In this document: in pieces, positions 53,503 to 63,834 of the stretch
Layout: each line of letters opens with the position of its first letter
Numbering within the stretch: position 1 is the first letter of the stretch
NCBI RefSeq assembly: GCF_000003815.2
Contig: NC_049995.1
Span: 9,637,370-9,701,369, forward strand
Direction of reading: 5' to 3'
Source of the DNA: Branchiostoma floridae
Lineage: Eukaryota; Chordata; Leptocardii; Amphioxiformes; Branchiostomatidae
Length of the DNA stretch: 64,000 nucleotides
Notes under the pieces: generated by a model
Database searches by the model: none
Told to the model about the DNA's origin: nothing
Seen by the model: the letters and a program-made list of their open reading frames with translations, nothing else
Program-made: the position numbers and the translations under genes

Positions 53503-54474
53503 CCCTCAAGCACCCGACCTTTTTTTGCGACTAAAATGACCGAGTGGGGTCCAAACGGACCCCAAAATGTTTTGTTCATAAAATCTCAGTACCATTTCTT
53601 ATCGGCGATCATTGTATATACATTGCTTCGTCAATGTAAGAGGAAGATTTTGAGATGTTAATGTGTTGCTAATTCCAACTCATTATCATAATTTATGCAA
53701 AAGTTCGGAAGGACCACGTTTTGCACTAAACCTATTCCGACCAGATAGGGGAATTTTGAGGCCCTCAGCAACATTTATGTCGCATAACTCATGAACGGCT
53801 AGAGCTAAAGCTACGAAACGTGGTAATTTATCACAAAATATTGTTTGCAAAAGTTTTAGGTCAATAAAGTAAGTTTATCATTTTTGGGGGTTGCCATGGC
53901 AACCATATTATAACAGGCATATTTTTGCCAAAATTTGACAATTTCAATTTAAACAAGGTTTTCTTGGTAAACTACACCTGTTTTCTGACAACAATTGAAT
54001 TCTATGAAATTCAATGTAATTTTCATGACTTAAAATTTATAATTTATGCTAATTTCATGACGTCATTGGTCAAAATCCAAGATGGCCGCCCTGATTAGGC
54101 AAATGACGTCATAATGCCGTCACATTACATGTTGATGACACATGAATTTTTGTGATGATTTAGGTTTACATTCTTATTATTGTCTGAAAGTTTGGTAGTC
54201 CTACTGTAAGTGGTTAAGGAGTTAGCGTCCAAAGTTTGTTTTAAAAACTGCACATTTTTGCTGGGGTCCGTTTGGACCCCAGAGGGACTGAACACAAACT
54301 TTCTTCATGATTTCCACATTATTGTACCAATCTTTGCGAAAACTTAGGAAATGGTATAAGACATATTGACTGACAAAGTCACGGAAGGATTTTTTCTTCA
54401 GATCAAAAATGTTCAGATGGCACTTCAAATTGTACGCCTGGGGTCCAAATGGACCCCACTCGGGTGTTTGAGGG
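53503..54474. mobile_element. piggyBac-like non-autonomous element, TTAA-flanked
   Basis: TTAA at 53499-53502 and 54475-54478. Ends CCCTCAAGCACCCGA and, on the minus strand, CCCTCAAACACCCGA. GGGGTCCAAACGGACCCC hairpins lie near both ends. 972 bp without a transposase frame. Confidence 0.85.
54058..54110. promoter_or_regulatory. Two CRE palindromes around a YY1-like site inside the TTAA element
   Basis: TGACGTCA at 54058-54065 and 54103-54110, with CCAAGATGGCCGCC between. CRE and YY1 cores are common in promoters; any effect on the reductase gene is unproven. Confidence 0.4.
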
Positions 54475-55218
54475 TTAACATGACATTGAAAAAAAAATTG
54501 TCACCATGCCCCATATCGAAACATGACAGTTTCAATATGGGCGTGGCACGCATGGCAAACGCTGTTACTGGTATTAGTGAGTGCATATTAACACAAGGGC
54601 CAAACAAAACATTGGGTGAGTTCCAATTCCAGTTAGCCATACAGGGAAAGACAATCAAAAAGAAATTGAACACACCATTTCCTGCATTGTTAAAAAATGC
54701 TAACTCTCTCTCGTTTATAATTAGTTACTATAAGTTCTGAGCTACGTTACTAAGTTACGTTGTAAGTGACCTTGGTAAAAAAAAAAATGTAACAAGTAAC
54801 AAGACAGCGTGGATAAAGATAAGAATATTGTAAATCATTACAGGCCTGATTAATCAATTAACTCCCTCCCTACTACGTAAAACTACTACAACCGGGTGCA
54901 TAATATTACACGGGCGGCGGACAGCGCCTCTTGCCCCGACGAAGGCCCGGCAAATCCACGGTAGACTGGATGCCATTGGTTAGACCTGTAACCTTATATT
55001 TCCAGTGACAGTGCAAGGCCTTTAAACTTGTAGAAGGTTCGTGGTCTTTCAGCTTGCGACAAGGAGACTTTGAAGGGTTCTTCAGCCTAAAATTCTTTGC
55101 TTTGTTGAAAAATACCCAGTCCCTCTTACAGTTCTTCCATGATATAAACAAAGTACACAGTTGACTTGTGAAGTAAGAGAGAAAAGAAAACTCTAAAAAG
55201 TAAACTATACTTACTTAC

Positions 55219-55345
55219 GACGTACTCTGAAGAAGTCTTGAACGTCTTGTACCTGACTTGGTAGAGGTAGTGACTTTCCTTCTGTCTTCTTTCACAGAAT
55301 CTTCCAGCAGATCTGAAATTCCGCACGAAAACCCGGGCCCTTTCA
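55219..55345 (-). other. Probable 5'UTR exon of the FMN reductase gene
   Basis: On the minus strand a strong GTAAGT donor ends an exon at 55219. It could splice to the 3' splice site directly upstream of the reductase ATG at 52508. No start codon in this exon continues into the reductase frame, so it would be non-coding. The upstream border is only an estimate, placed just below the ETS-like promoter motif. Confidence 0.5.
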
Positions 55346-55356
55346 AATGTCAGCTC

Positions 55357-55364
55357 ACTTCCGG
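55357..55364 (-). promoter_or_regulatory. ETS/GABP-like site, likely reductase promoter
   Basis: The plus strand reads ACTTCCGG, so the minus strand has CCGGAAGT, the classic ETS core found close to start sites of TATA-less housekeeping genes. It lies just upstream of the probable 5'UTR exon. The promoter role is inferred from position. Confidence 0.45.
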
Positions 55365-55379
55365 GTTTGACAGCATCAG

Positions 55380-55929
55380 AAGGAAATATATTTTAATTTT
55401 ATAAAAAATCCTCATTTTCATAACGAATAATTATTTTCAAGTACGTTCAGTCATTATGACAAAATATAAAGTTACTTTATAACTAGTTTATGACTAAACA
55501 CTGAGCTCATACGGAATAGAGTAAGTCAGTTTTTAATAAATATATACCTATACGTTTAGATGCGCTTCAAGTGGTATGCATATTATGTTGAGGTCAAATG
55601 GTTTTTGCCAAGTCATGCTGTGGGGGCGTGGTCGGTTATTTTAACCTTCGTGTTGTTTTGCAACGTCATATACGTTGATATACGCAGAGAGTGCGTTTTG
55701 CATTGTCATGTAATATCATACGCAAGGTGGTTATGTTTGAAAAGAGCTCTGTCACGCACTTGTAAGTGGGTAAACATGTTAGAAAATGCGCCTGGTAATG
55801 AAGATGTGGCAAGTTTGGGTTATAATGTTGCAAGAAAATTCATCGTAATGGTGCATTGTAAAAATAAAAACAAACAAACTGGCGAACGTTTTTGCTTTAG
55901 CATTTATATGCAGAAAATTTCATTTTTTC
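55380..55929. other. Upstream of the reductase promoter, no gene seen
   Basis: A 128-codon plus-strand frame (55560-55946) has no recognisable motif and runs into the satellite; treated as chance. Confidence 0.45.
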
Positions 55930-56906
55930 CACGGGTTTTACTATGATATTCAAGTGTTGAAAGTAACGCACATTATGTTTGAAATTTCGGAAGTCCGATC
56001 CTAAGGGGTCGCGTTTTTGCGGTTACCGAAGGGTTCGCTTAGCGGTTAGCGGTTATCCCCCAGGTGAGCCTTCATTCGTATGTAGAAAAGTTACAAAGTA
56101 ATTTTGGGTACTCAAATCACTTTTTACCTTTTGCCCACGGGTTTTACTATGATATTCAAGTGTTGAAAGTAACGCACATTAAGTTTGAAATTTCGGAAGT
56201 CCGATCGTAAGGGGTCGCTTTTTTGCGGTTACCGAAGGGTTCGCTTAGCGGTTAGCGGTTATCCCCCAGGTGAGCCTTCATTCGTATGTAGAAAAGTTAC
56301 AAAGTAATTTTGGGTACTCAAATCACTTTTTACCTTTTGCCCACGGGTTTTACTATGATATTCAAGTGTTGAAAGTAACGCACATTATGTTTGAAATTTC
56401 GGAAGTCCGATCCTAAGGGGTCGCTTTTTTGCGGTTACCGAAGGGTTCGCTTAGCGGTTAGCGGTTATCCCCCAGGTGAGCCTTCATTCGTATGTAGAAA
56501 AGTTACAAAGTTATTTTGGGTACTCAAATCACTTTTTACCTTTTGCCCACGGGTTTTACTATGATATTCAAGTGTTGAAAGTAACGCACATTATGTTTGA
56601 AATTTCGGAAGTCCGATCGTAAGGGGTCGCTTTTTTGCGGTTACCGAAGGGTTCGCTTAGCGGTTAGCGGTTATTCCCCAGGTGAGCCTTCATTCGTATG
56701 TAGAAAAGTTACAAAGTAATTTTGGGTACTCAAATCACTTTTTACCTTTTGCCCACGGGTTCTACTTTGATATTCAAGTGTTGAAAGTAACGCACATTAT
56801 GTTTGAAATTTCGGAAGTCCGATCGTAAGGGGTCGCTTTTTTGCGGTTACCGAAGGGTTCGCTTAGCGGTTAGCGGTTATCCCCCAGGTGAGCCTTCATT
56901 CGTATT
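55930..56906. repeat. 206-bp satellite, about 4.7 units
   Basis: CACGGGTTTTACTATGATAT recurs at 55930, 56136, 56342, 56548 and 56754, exactly 206 bp apart, with only a few substitutions. Each unit contains GCTTAGCGGTTAGCGGTTAT. High identity implies recent amplification or conversion. Confidence 0.97.
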
Positions 56907-57560
56907 TTCGGGTTTTACTATGATTTGCGTCTTATATTCACGGATTACTTCGCAATTCGAACCGGAACCTTAAGGCCTCATACCGGACTTTTGTTGCCTC
57001 ATTTACAATAGTGCTTAAATATGCAACTTTAATGGGCGAAAATCCAATAAAGAAACAGCTCTACTGGAGATGTTTTAATTTCTATTGAAAAAGCACTTAT
57101 CCAGTACTCAATAAAAAAAAAATTCCCCAAAATCTGACCGGCGGATCGATTTTTATAACATCTATAACTGCACATAAATACTATCCAGAAAGTGGGGCTT
57201 TCCTTCAGTGACCCGCTGACCACATTACTCAGGACAAGCAAACGTACACGTCCGAGAATCGCCCGAATGCCGAAACTTTTCCACCCGATCCTGTCAGAAA
57301 TACACAACCTTTCATCTCAAATCCTTCGATATGACATGGGAGCGATACAAGGCAATTTATTGTCGACATAAACACACGATTTTGGGGCCCCATTCATATT
57401 TTGGAGGGAATACGCCCACCCGCGCAGTAATACCGGAACGAGGCCTTCAGTGCGGATTACAGATATCCGGTCAGATTTGAACTTTGACCCGAAACCTTGA
57501 CCTGGCGTTTTCCTACGCGCCTGGAGCGAGCTTTGTGCGTATTCAAAGTGCGTTTCGAAG
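56907..57560. other. No gene seen
   Basis: Unique-looking sequence. Starts with a decayed end of the satellite (GGGTTTTACTATGATTTGCG). Confidence 0.4.
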
Positions 57561-57564
57561 GTAG

Positions 57565-57615
57565 ATATATTTATTACCTTTGCCAGATTGGCAAGGTTAT
57601 GTTTTAGGCTTGTAC

Positions 57616-57651
<36 letters not shown>

Positions 57652-57665
57652 TTCTGTCTGTCTGT
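57565..57665. repeat. TTTGCCAGATTGGCAAGGTT motif plus (CTGT)n
   Basis: A short palindromic leader TTTGCCAGATTGGCAAG followed by GTTTTAGGCTTGTACG and about 13 CTGT units. Confidence 0.8.
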
Positions 57666-57779
57666 GAACAGCATCACTCGAAAAGCGCCTTTGATTGATC
57701 CTGATGATATTTGGTAGGTCGATATAGGGGTCGTAATTCCCATACTACTTCTCTTGCCCTCGCATGTTCTAAGTTTATG

Positions 57780-58020
57780 ACCTTTGTGACCCTTTGTCCT
57801 GCTCAGATTTTTTTGGTCAATTTAACCCTCCTAAGCTGGTTGTTTAATCTGATCAGTAAAACGTGACCTATTCTGTGCTGCTGCTGCAGACTTCCAGATC
57901 AATGCGGTTTCCTTTGGTAAGAAATGCCACAAACCTGTATTTACTGGACCCACCTACAGGAATCATATATGTGCATCCCGTATATATACGGGTTCAGCAG
58001 GACAGCCTTGTAGATACCAG
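57780..58020 (+). repeat. Dispersed repeat, second copy
   Basis: Counterpart of 15125-15575. The two copies keep block order but differ by many substitutions. Confidence 0.65.
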
Positions 58021-58225
58021 ATCTATACATATATTACTGTATGTACATAGAACATATCATATTGTACACAGTATATATTGAAATATGTTCGTGTTTTGTT
58101 TTAGGGAAATATAGTCTTAACCAGCCACGACAACTCATTAGTGATGAGAGTCCTTGTTTCTTACTTTATGACCAATGGCCATAATCTGCATGCTCAAATG
58201 AGGTGCTTTTAGCCATCTCTCTTAA

Positions 58226-58703
58226 GGTCTCATTGATGTATTACTCCGCGAGTGGGGACCCTTAAAGAGATCCGAGCCAAAAATGAACGGCTGCACGGAC
58301 GCATGTTTTTAGCGGTGAGAAATTCCCTTTTAGCCAGCGGAAATGATCTCAAAAGTTAGATTGGTGAAAGCTTATTTGTAACTGAAGAAATTAGCAGGTA
58401 AAGTTTTGCAGCCGCGCGCTAGGTCGGAGGTACACAGTCGTGGGTTCTGAGTGGTGCGGTTGTACAATAGCAGCGAAAAAGTGCCTTTTGTGGGGATTGA
58501 CTAATCGTAGTTTGTAATTGCTATAAAAAAGTTCCTACGTATAGTTTACATTGGCAATTTTTTCCCACGATATAGGGTAAATGTGCTCGACATAGAGGGA
58601 AAAATCTGCTGAAATTTCACTTAGCTTCATTATGAACGCGCCCATTTAAACCACGAATTAATACATAGAAGTCTATGGGAAGAAGAAACTCATCAATGAG
58701 ACC
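58226..58703. mobile_element. TTAA-flanked element, GGTCTCATTGATG ends
   Basis: TTAA at 58222-58225 and 58704-58707, with GGTCTCATTGATG inverted at the two ends. 478 bp; no transposase frame. A third TTAA-type family in the window. Confidence 0.75.
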
Positions 58704-58707
58704 TTAA

Positions 58708-60110
58708 AGCCAATGCGACTTAGGTCTAGACAATGCAGCGCAATAAAGACCAAGATTCCCCATTTTATAGCGCAAGAGATAAACACCCAAGTACGTCAAT
58801 GGGGACATCCTATCTCAAGAGGGCTTTATAACGTCATTTACGCCCGAAATCAATCTATAGATACCTAACTGTCAAAAGGATTTGCAGTCATAGAAGGATT
58901 TGAAAGGGTTTACAGCTGTGTATTGACATACATCTTCCAGGTCCACAACTTAAACGCAGTTACAACTAAAAAATGGGAGATCAAATTCCAACCTAATTGC
59001 AGCTAGTGCGTCAATATGGAAGTAACAATCTTTCTTTCTATGACACATAATGTTTGTAAAGGATGTAATGTATCAATGCTATTGGAAAATTCGGGAACAA
59101 TGTGGCGAGTCATGATGCCACTTCGCTAGAAGACTAAGTGTGTGGCATCCATGCAGTGAAGAGGGCTATATGCTGTGATTCCTATGGCAAAAATTAGCAT
59201 GAGGCACTAGGCACATTAGCGTGAGGCACAAGACTGGAATTCCATAGGATGGGGCTTGATAAAACAGACTAGGATATCACATTGGATAAAATATGGTTGA
59301 ATAACACGTAGCATAACAAGTTATAGCTCAACACATGATTTATGTTTGATGGAAGCAGGTTTATTGTAACTTCGCACATTGATGCGATGAGAAAATCGTT
59401 AGGCTCGACTGTTATGCAGCTGTGGAGTAGAATGGTCTGGGGATGATCCTGGTTTTTGATGCAGAAAAACGTTAGGGGCTCAAGTCGCGCTTTTATGACA
59501 CGTCACATCAATTATCTAAAACATAACTTTGTCTTTCCTTCACACAGTAACTCGCAAAAAAAACCCGTCAGATAACCGTAAGATAATCATACTGACTTAC
59601 TTGATACTTGATAAGGTCTCTTCATCGTTGTGTCAAGTGGTCTGCATCAAGGCAACGTCTCTTGTGGACCATCCTGCGCCATTCCATGCAATTCTGGGCC
59701 GTCACTTCTACGTCTCTAAGATAATCATACGAACCCAGATTGTAATAGAATGTTACAACTTCCGCTGTCTATACGTGTTGCTCATCTTCTAAGGTTGTGC
59801 CCCTTTGTTAATAATGTCTATGGTTCTATTTTATTAATGAGGTTCAAACGTTGATTCAAAGAATAAAGCTTCTGCAACTGTTAACATATGGATTGTAGTT
59901 TTACATGAATAGATTGATACTCTAAAGAGGGCGTCTTTTCAACTAAAAATAAACTTGGATTATAGCAGTTAGTAGGGATATCATCATGTTAATTTGACTC
60001 TTCAGACAATAACGATGTTACCTGGTTTGGATATGTCTTCTCGTCATTGCAGAGTGGACCGTGAAACAGCATCAAGATTGCTTCGCCAAGGGAGTGCATC
60101 CTATGGCAAA
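58708..60110. other. No gene seen
   Basis: Several short frames, none with motifs or paired splice sites. Nothing else recognised. Confidence 0.4.
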
Positions 60111-60111
60111 G

Positions 60112-60175
60112 ACAAGAAAAGCGCCGCCCAACGGTTAAAATTATCATTGCAGGAAAACCCGCATCCGTCATGGTC
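60112..60175. repeat. Arm of a 1-kb-spaced inverted repeat (left)
   Basis: AGAAAAGCGCCGCCCAACGG and TCATTGCAGG(A/T)AAACCCGCATCC recur on the opposite strand at 61130-61195 with about 80 percent identity. Confidence 0.7.
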
Positions 60176-60354
60176 AAAACTAACTTGGATGGTATCACAT
60201 CAAACAGTCCATACAAGATCGATGCACAAAGTCTGGAAGACTGGTATCATTCACCAAGTTGACTACTACATGTACATCGAACTAGTTTCCCTTCTACAAC
60301 TACGGTCATGGCTACATGTTTAAAATTAATGATGTCGTCATCCATAAAACTTAC

Positions 60355-60534
60355 CTGCCGTGGCCTTGCTGACATTGTATTTCCATGTCCCGTGAACAGC
60401 AGTACAGAAGAGGTTGGTGCCCATCATAAGCTGTGGTGTTAGAAACTACTGCACGAGTCTCCCAACAAGACGATGTGTCAGCTCTGGCCCGTGGGTCTAC
60501 CTGGACAAGCTCAGCCAGTGGTGACCAGAACTGC
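60355..60534 (-). other. Possible orphan exon, minus strand
   Basis: An open 180-bp stretch is bounded by TGCATGCAG acceptor and a consensus GTAAGT donor on the minus strand. The predicted 60 residues match nothing I know, and I found no partner exons. It may be a real exon of an unplaced gene or chance. Confidence 0.25.
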
Positions 60535-60634
60535 ATGCAAAGAGACAGAATAATCTTTGTGTACTATTCACAGCGTCACACCTGTCTCCGCGCGCCACAG
60601 ACAGGTGGTCAGTTAACTCAATTTTGGAGGGTAA

Positions 60635-60692
60635 CCAATCAGAGGAGTTATGCAAATGTACACGTATGCTAATGAGTGCAGGGGTATAAAAG
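60635..60692 (+). promoter_or_regulatory. CCAAT-octamer-TATA promoter-like cluster
   Basis: CCAAT at 60635-60639, ATGCAAAT at 60650-60657 and TATAAAAG at 60685-60692 lie in the order and spacing of a polymerase II promoter. No convincing ORF follows; the frame at 60810-61055 has no motifs. Could be an LTR or non-coding RNA promoter. Confidence 0.4.
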
Positions 60693-61129
60693 GGAAAGAT
60701 ACTATCACAAAAAAGGCGCACAGTTTGACTTTGGGGAGGAAGATAAAAAGGTGGTTGGCAGAAACAGGCGAAAATTAAAGTCGGGTCAATTAGGGACAGT
60801 AGGAAGGGTATGAGGGTGTTGAGATATAAAGAAGAAGGTATCTTTACCCTAAACACCCAACCATCCTCTCTAATTTCTTATGGCTTGGGAAAAGTACTCG
60901 CCTCGCTCTCTGCTCAGGGATGGAGACTTTCCGCACTCCTTATCCCTCCATCACCTGTCTGGGACGCGGGGTATGGGTGTGGTGGTATGAATCTTCCACT
61001 ATATCAATCTAACCATGGCATAATTATAGTTGACCAGCGTTTGATGTCCAATTAAACTTAAGGTTAGCAAGGAGGTTGAAAACCTTCTTGAGGTTAGTTA
61101 TTTACCCTGTTACAAAGAAAACCTTCCTG

Positions 61130-61195
61130 TGGATGCGGGTTTACCTGCAATGATGATTTCAGCCGTTTAACGGCGCTTTTCTTCTTAAGATACAC
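61130..61195. repeat. Arm of a 1-kb-spaced inverted repeat (right)
   Basis: Inverse partner of 60112-60175. The promoter-like cluster and the orphan exon lie between the arms. Confidence 0.7.
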
Positions 61196-61199
61196 CAGC

Positions 61200-61860
61200 C
61201 TAAAGGATACACAAAACTTTCTTGTTCCTAGATCCTCATTCTTGCGACAAAAAGGCTTGTCCAAACAAGAAATACATCTTTATGTACAAAATTCGTCTTT
61301 GAATACAAAAGAAAAGAAAGACATATAAAAGAAATATTCTAATGAATAAAGACGCACTTACTCCCTGCAAATCAGAGTTGCTTGGAGTGTATTGACTCTC
61401 TCAAGAAAGATGCTAAAAATGCCCGCAAACATCCGGCCAGCACAGTATCACACTGTGTACGACTTGAAGGACATGTTGCAATACCAACCAGTGTAGACAG
61501 GTGGCGCTGTGAGACCGCCTGTAAAGTCATGTCCAAACTTTGTAATGTTTACACATTTATTCCAGCCATGTAACTTTCCTCTTACGCTACTTGTTTGTTC
61601 TAATTGTGTTTCATCTACAAATGAAAAGAAGTTACGAATGTGTGCCTTGTATGTCAGGAAGGTGGAAATCGGGTTCTTGGTCCCTTAGCATAAGGAGCTT
61701 TTATCAAGATTGATAAAAGCTTCTTGCTTAGCAAGACAACTTTCCCAGCCAGAGAAGGCCAATTGCTTATTATGCTCTTTTGTTCTTTGTGGCTTGGGTG
61801 GTAAGGGTTTACGATTATGACTTACAATTGTATTTTGGCCCCGGTTCTAATTGTCTACAA
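61200..61860. other. No gene seen
   Basis: AT-rich; a TTATCAAGATTGATAA hairpin near 61694 and short frames without motifs. Confidence 0.4.
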
Positions 61861-61890
61861 GAGTATAAAGGGGTTGCATTTCATTTGCTA

Positions 61891-61933
61891 ATCGACGTGC
61901 AGTCTGATAACAGTTATTAGACTGCACGTCGAT
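61891..61933. repeat. 43-nt near-perfect hairpin after a TATA-like box
   Basis: ATCGACGTGCAGTCTGATAA and its inverse pair at 20 of 21 positions around one base. GTATAAAG at 61863 lies about 28 bp upstream, the usual TATA-to-start distance. Confidence 0.8.
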
Positions 61934-61939
61934 CATTAA

Positions 61940-62330
61940 ACAGAAGGTCACTAGTCACAAACATGCGACTAAAATATATGATGCACAAAGTAAAGGTGTT
62001 TGTCTTTTGAATCCAGCTTAACTTAGAAACGTACCAGAAATATTTTACATGACATTGTGCTGTTCTGGTTAGAGTCTGTTGGAAGCTCTGTCTGTTGTGT
62101 TTACTAGTATTGTCAAATAATATACTCCACGATCCAATAAAGCCATTCTAGCTTTGTGCAAATCACTTTCAAAGTCACATTTTCGTACTTCTAGCTCTGT
62201 ATAGTCAATCAATTCAAATTGTTACAAATGGTATCTGTATTAATATTGTATCACACAATCGATTGACATAAATCAGCTAAAATAGAATACTCTGTGTATA
62301 AGTATTAGTGAAAGGGCGTTTTACTATCCA
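61940..62330. other. No gene seen
   Basis: AT-rich spacer before the minisatellite. Confidence 0.4.
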
Positions 62331-62332
62331 CA

Positions 62333-62938
62333 GCCAAATGTCAGTATTAGCGACGGAATGCCCGTGGATTTCACCCCTACATATTGATGAAATCCACAGC
62401 CAACCAAATGTCAATATTAGCGGCAGAATGCCCGTGGATTTCATCACTACATACAGATGAAGTCCACAACCAAATGTCAGTATTAGCGACAGAATGCCCG
62501 TGAATTTCATCACTAGATACTGATGAAGTCCACAGCCAAATGTCAGTATTAGCGACAGAATGCCCGTGATTTTCATCACTACATACTGATGAAGTCCACA
62601 GCCAAATGTCAGTATTAGCGACGGAATGCCCGTGAATTTCATCACTAGATACTGATGAAGTCCACAGCCAAATGTCAGTATTAGCGACGGAATGCCCGTG
62701 GATTTCATCACTACATACTGATGAAGTCTACAGCCAAATGTCAGTATTAGCGACGGAATGCCCGTGGATTTCATCACTACATACTGATGAAGTCCACAGC
62801 CAAATGTCAGTATTAGCGACGGAATGCCCGTGGATTTCATCACTACATACTGATGAAGTCCACAGCCAAATGTCAGTATTAGCGGCGGAATGCCCGTGGA
62901 TTTCATCACTACATATCGATGAAATCCACAGCTGTGGA
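62333..62938. repeat. 66-bp minisatellite, about nine units
   Basis: AAATGTCAGTATTAGCGACG starts units at 62336, 62406, 62472, 62538, 62604, 62670, 62736, 62802 and 62868; the first spacing is 70, the rest exactly 66. GATTTCATCACTACATACTG and GATGAAGTCCACAGCC complete the unit, whose ends are partly self-complementary. Long open frames on both strands follow from the multiple-of-3 unit. Confidence 0.95.
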
Positions 62939-63144
62939 GTTCATCAATCCACGGTCCTTGGATATACCTCACAGAGATTAACAAAACGAATTACTACTAT
63001 TACAAAACTACTGCCATCAAACTAAAGTCCAAGTGTCAGTTCAAAACGCCGGCGGCCTAAAATATCTAATGCAAAGTTAAATGTCTAATAACTCAGAACT
63101 ACCATTTTTCCAACATGCATTGTTACTATAGCGTCCGTATTCGT

Positions 63145-63240
63145 CAGTCCTTTTCCTTGCAGTTACAATCCTCAAGTCCATATTCATTAGACCTTTTCCT
63201 TGCAGTTACAATCCTCAAGTCCATATTCATTAGTCCTTCT
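63145..63240. repeat. 44-bp tandem duplication
   Basis: CCTTTTCCTTGCAGTTACAA and ATCCTCAAGTCCATATTCAT occur twice in succession, with a third partial start, just 3' of the SR-like ORF. Confidence 0.85.
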
Positions 63241-63269
63241 CCTTGCTGATTCACCATATCGGTAGTGCT

Positions 63270-63760
63270 TCATGCAGGCTGAGACTTCACCAGTTTGATC
63301 TTACAACCATAGATTTCAGTCCCGTCAAGCTTACGCCAGGCATTCTCCATGTCTTGGTAGGTGGAAAATTCCACAATCCCCTCATTCCTGTTCTGCTTGT
63401 GCACATCAGCAAAGGTGACTTCTCCAGCTTGCCGCACGTAATCCTTCAAGTCCTGCCAGCTACAGCGACTGGACAAGTTCTTCACAATCAGGCGGTAGTT
63501 AGTGCGGACAGGCGAGCCATATCTTTTCTTGCCCTTCGACCCCTGGCCGCCTCCATGGCCGCGATACCCTGGGCCAAAGCCACGCTGGCTCCCTCCATAC
63601 GATCTGCCACGAGTCGGCACGACCATTGTAGCTGTACTCGCTCGATCTGAATCCACGGCTGCTCCTGTCGCAGTCCCCGTCCCGTCTGTAACCACCGCGT
63701 CCTCCTCCGTCACCATGGCGACCGAATGCTGGTCCGTTATTGGTGGGACTATCCTCCAGT
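63270..63760 (-). pseudogene. SR splicing factor (SRSF4/5/6-type) RRM2 fragment, likely broken retrocopy
   Basis: The minus-strand frame from 63716 to 63270 ends in a full second RRM of the SR family: RNP2 RLIVKNL, the pseudo-RRM signature SWQDLKD, and RNP1-like NEGIVEF, closest to SRSF4/5/6. Known: this domain binds pre-mRNA in splicing. Odd: the first RRM is absent, the RS tail is replaced by a stop straight after KLVKSQPA, and no intron is seen. Upstream, the glycine-rich linker ([11 protein letters not shown]) is in a different frame and switches near 63620, which implies a frameshift. Most likely a truncated processed copy; an exon of a real gene with unusual ends is the alternative. Confidence 0.55.
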
Positions 63761-63834
63761 CCCCTGCGGATGTGGGTTCCTGACCGAACTTATGTGTTGG
63801 AGCTATCTGTATCAGCTTGGCCGGGTTTGGGATG

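Noticed and set aside
59994-60323. 109-codon plus frame
   Set aside because: Basic and plausible in part (VDRETASRLLRQG), but no family recognised, no splice context, and part is an inverted-repeat arm.
62333-62938. CRISPR-like array
   Set aside because: Units are contiguous near-identical minisatellite repeats without unique spacers, in an animal genome.
62277-62984. 235-codon minus-strand frame
   Set aside because: Follows from the 66-bp unit; no start context, splice site or homologous domain.
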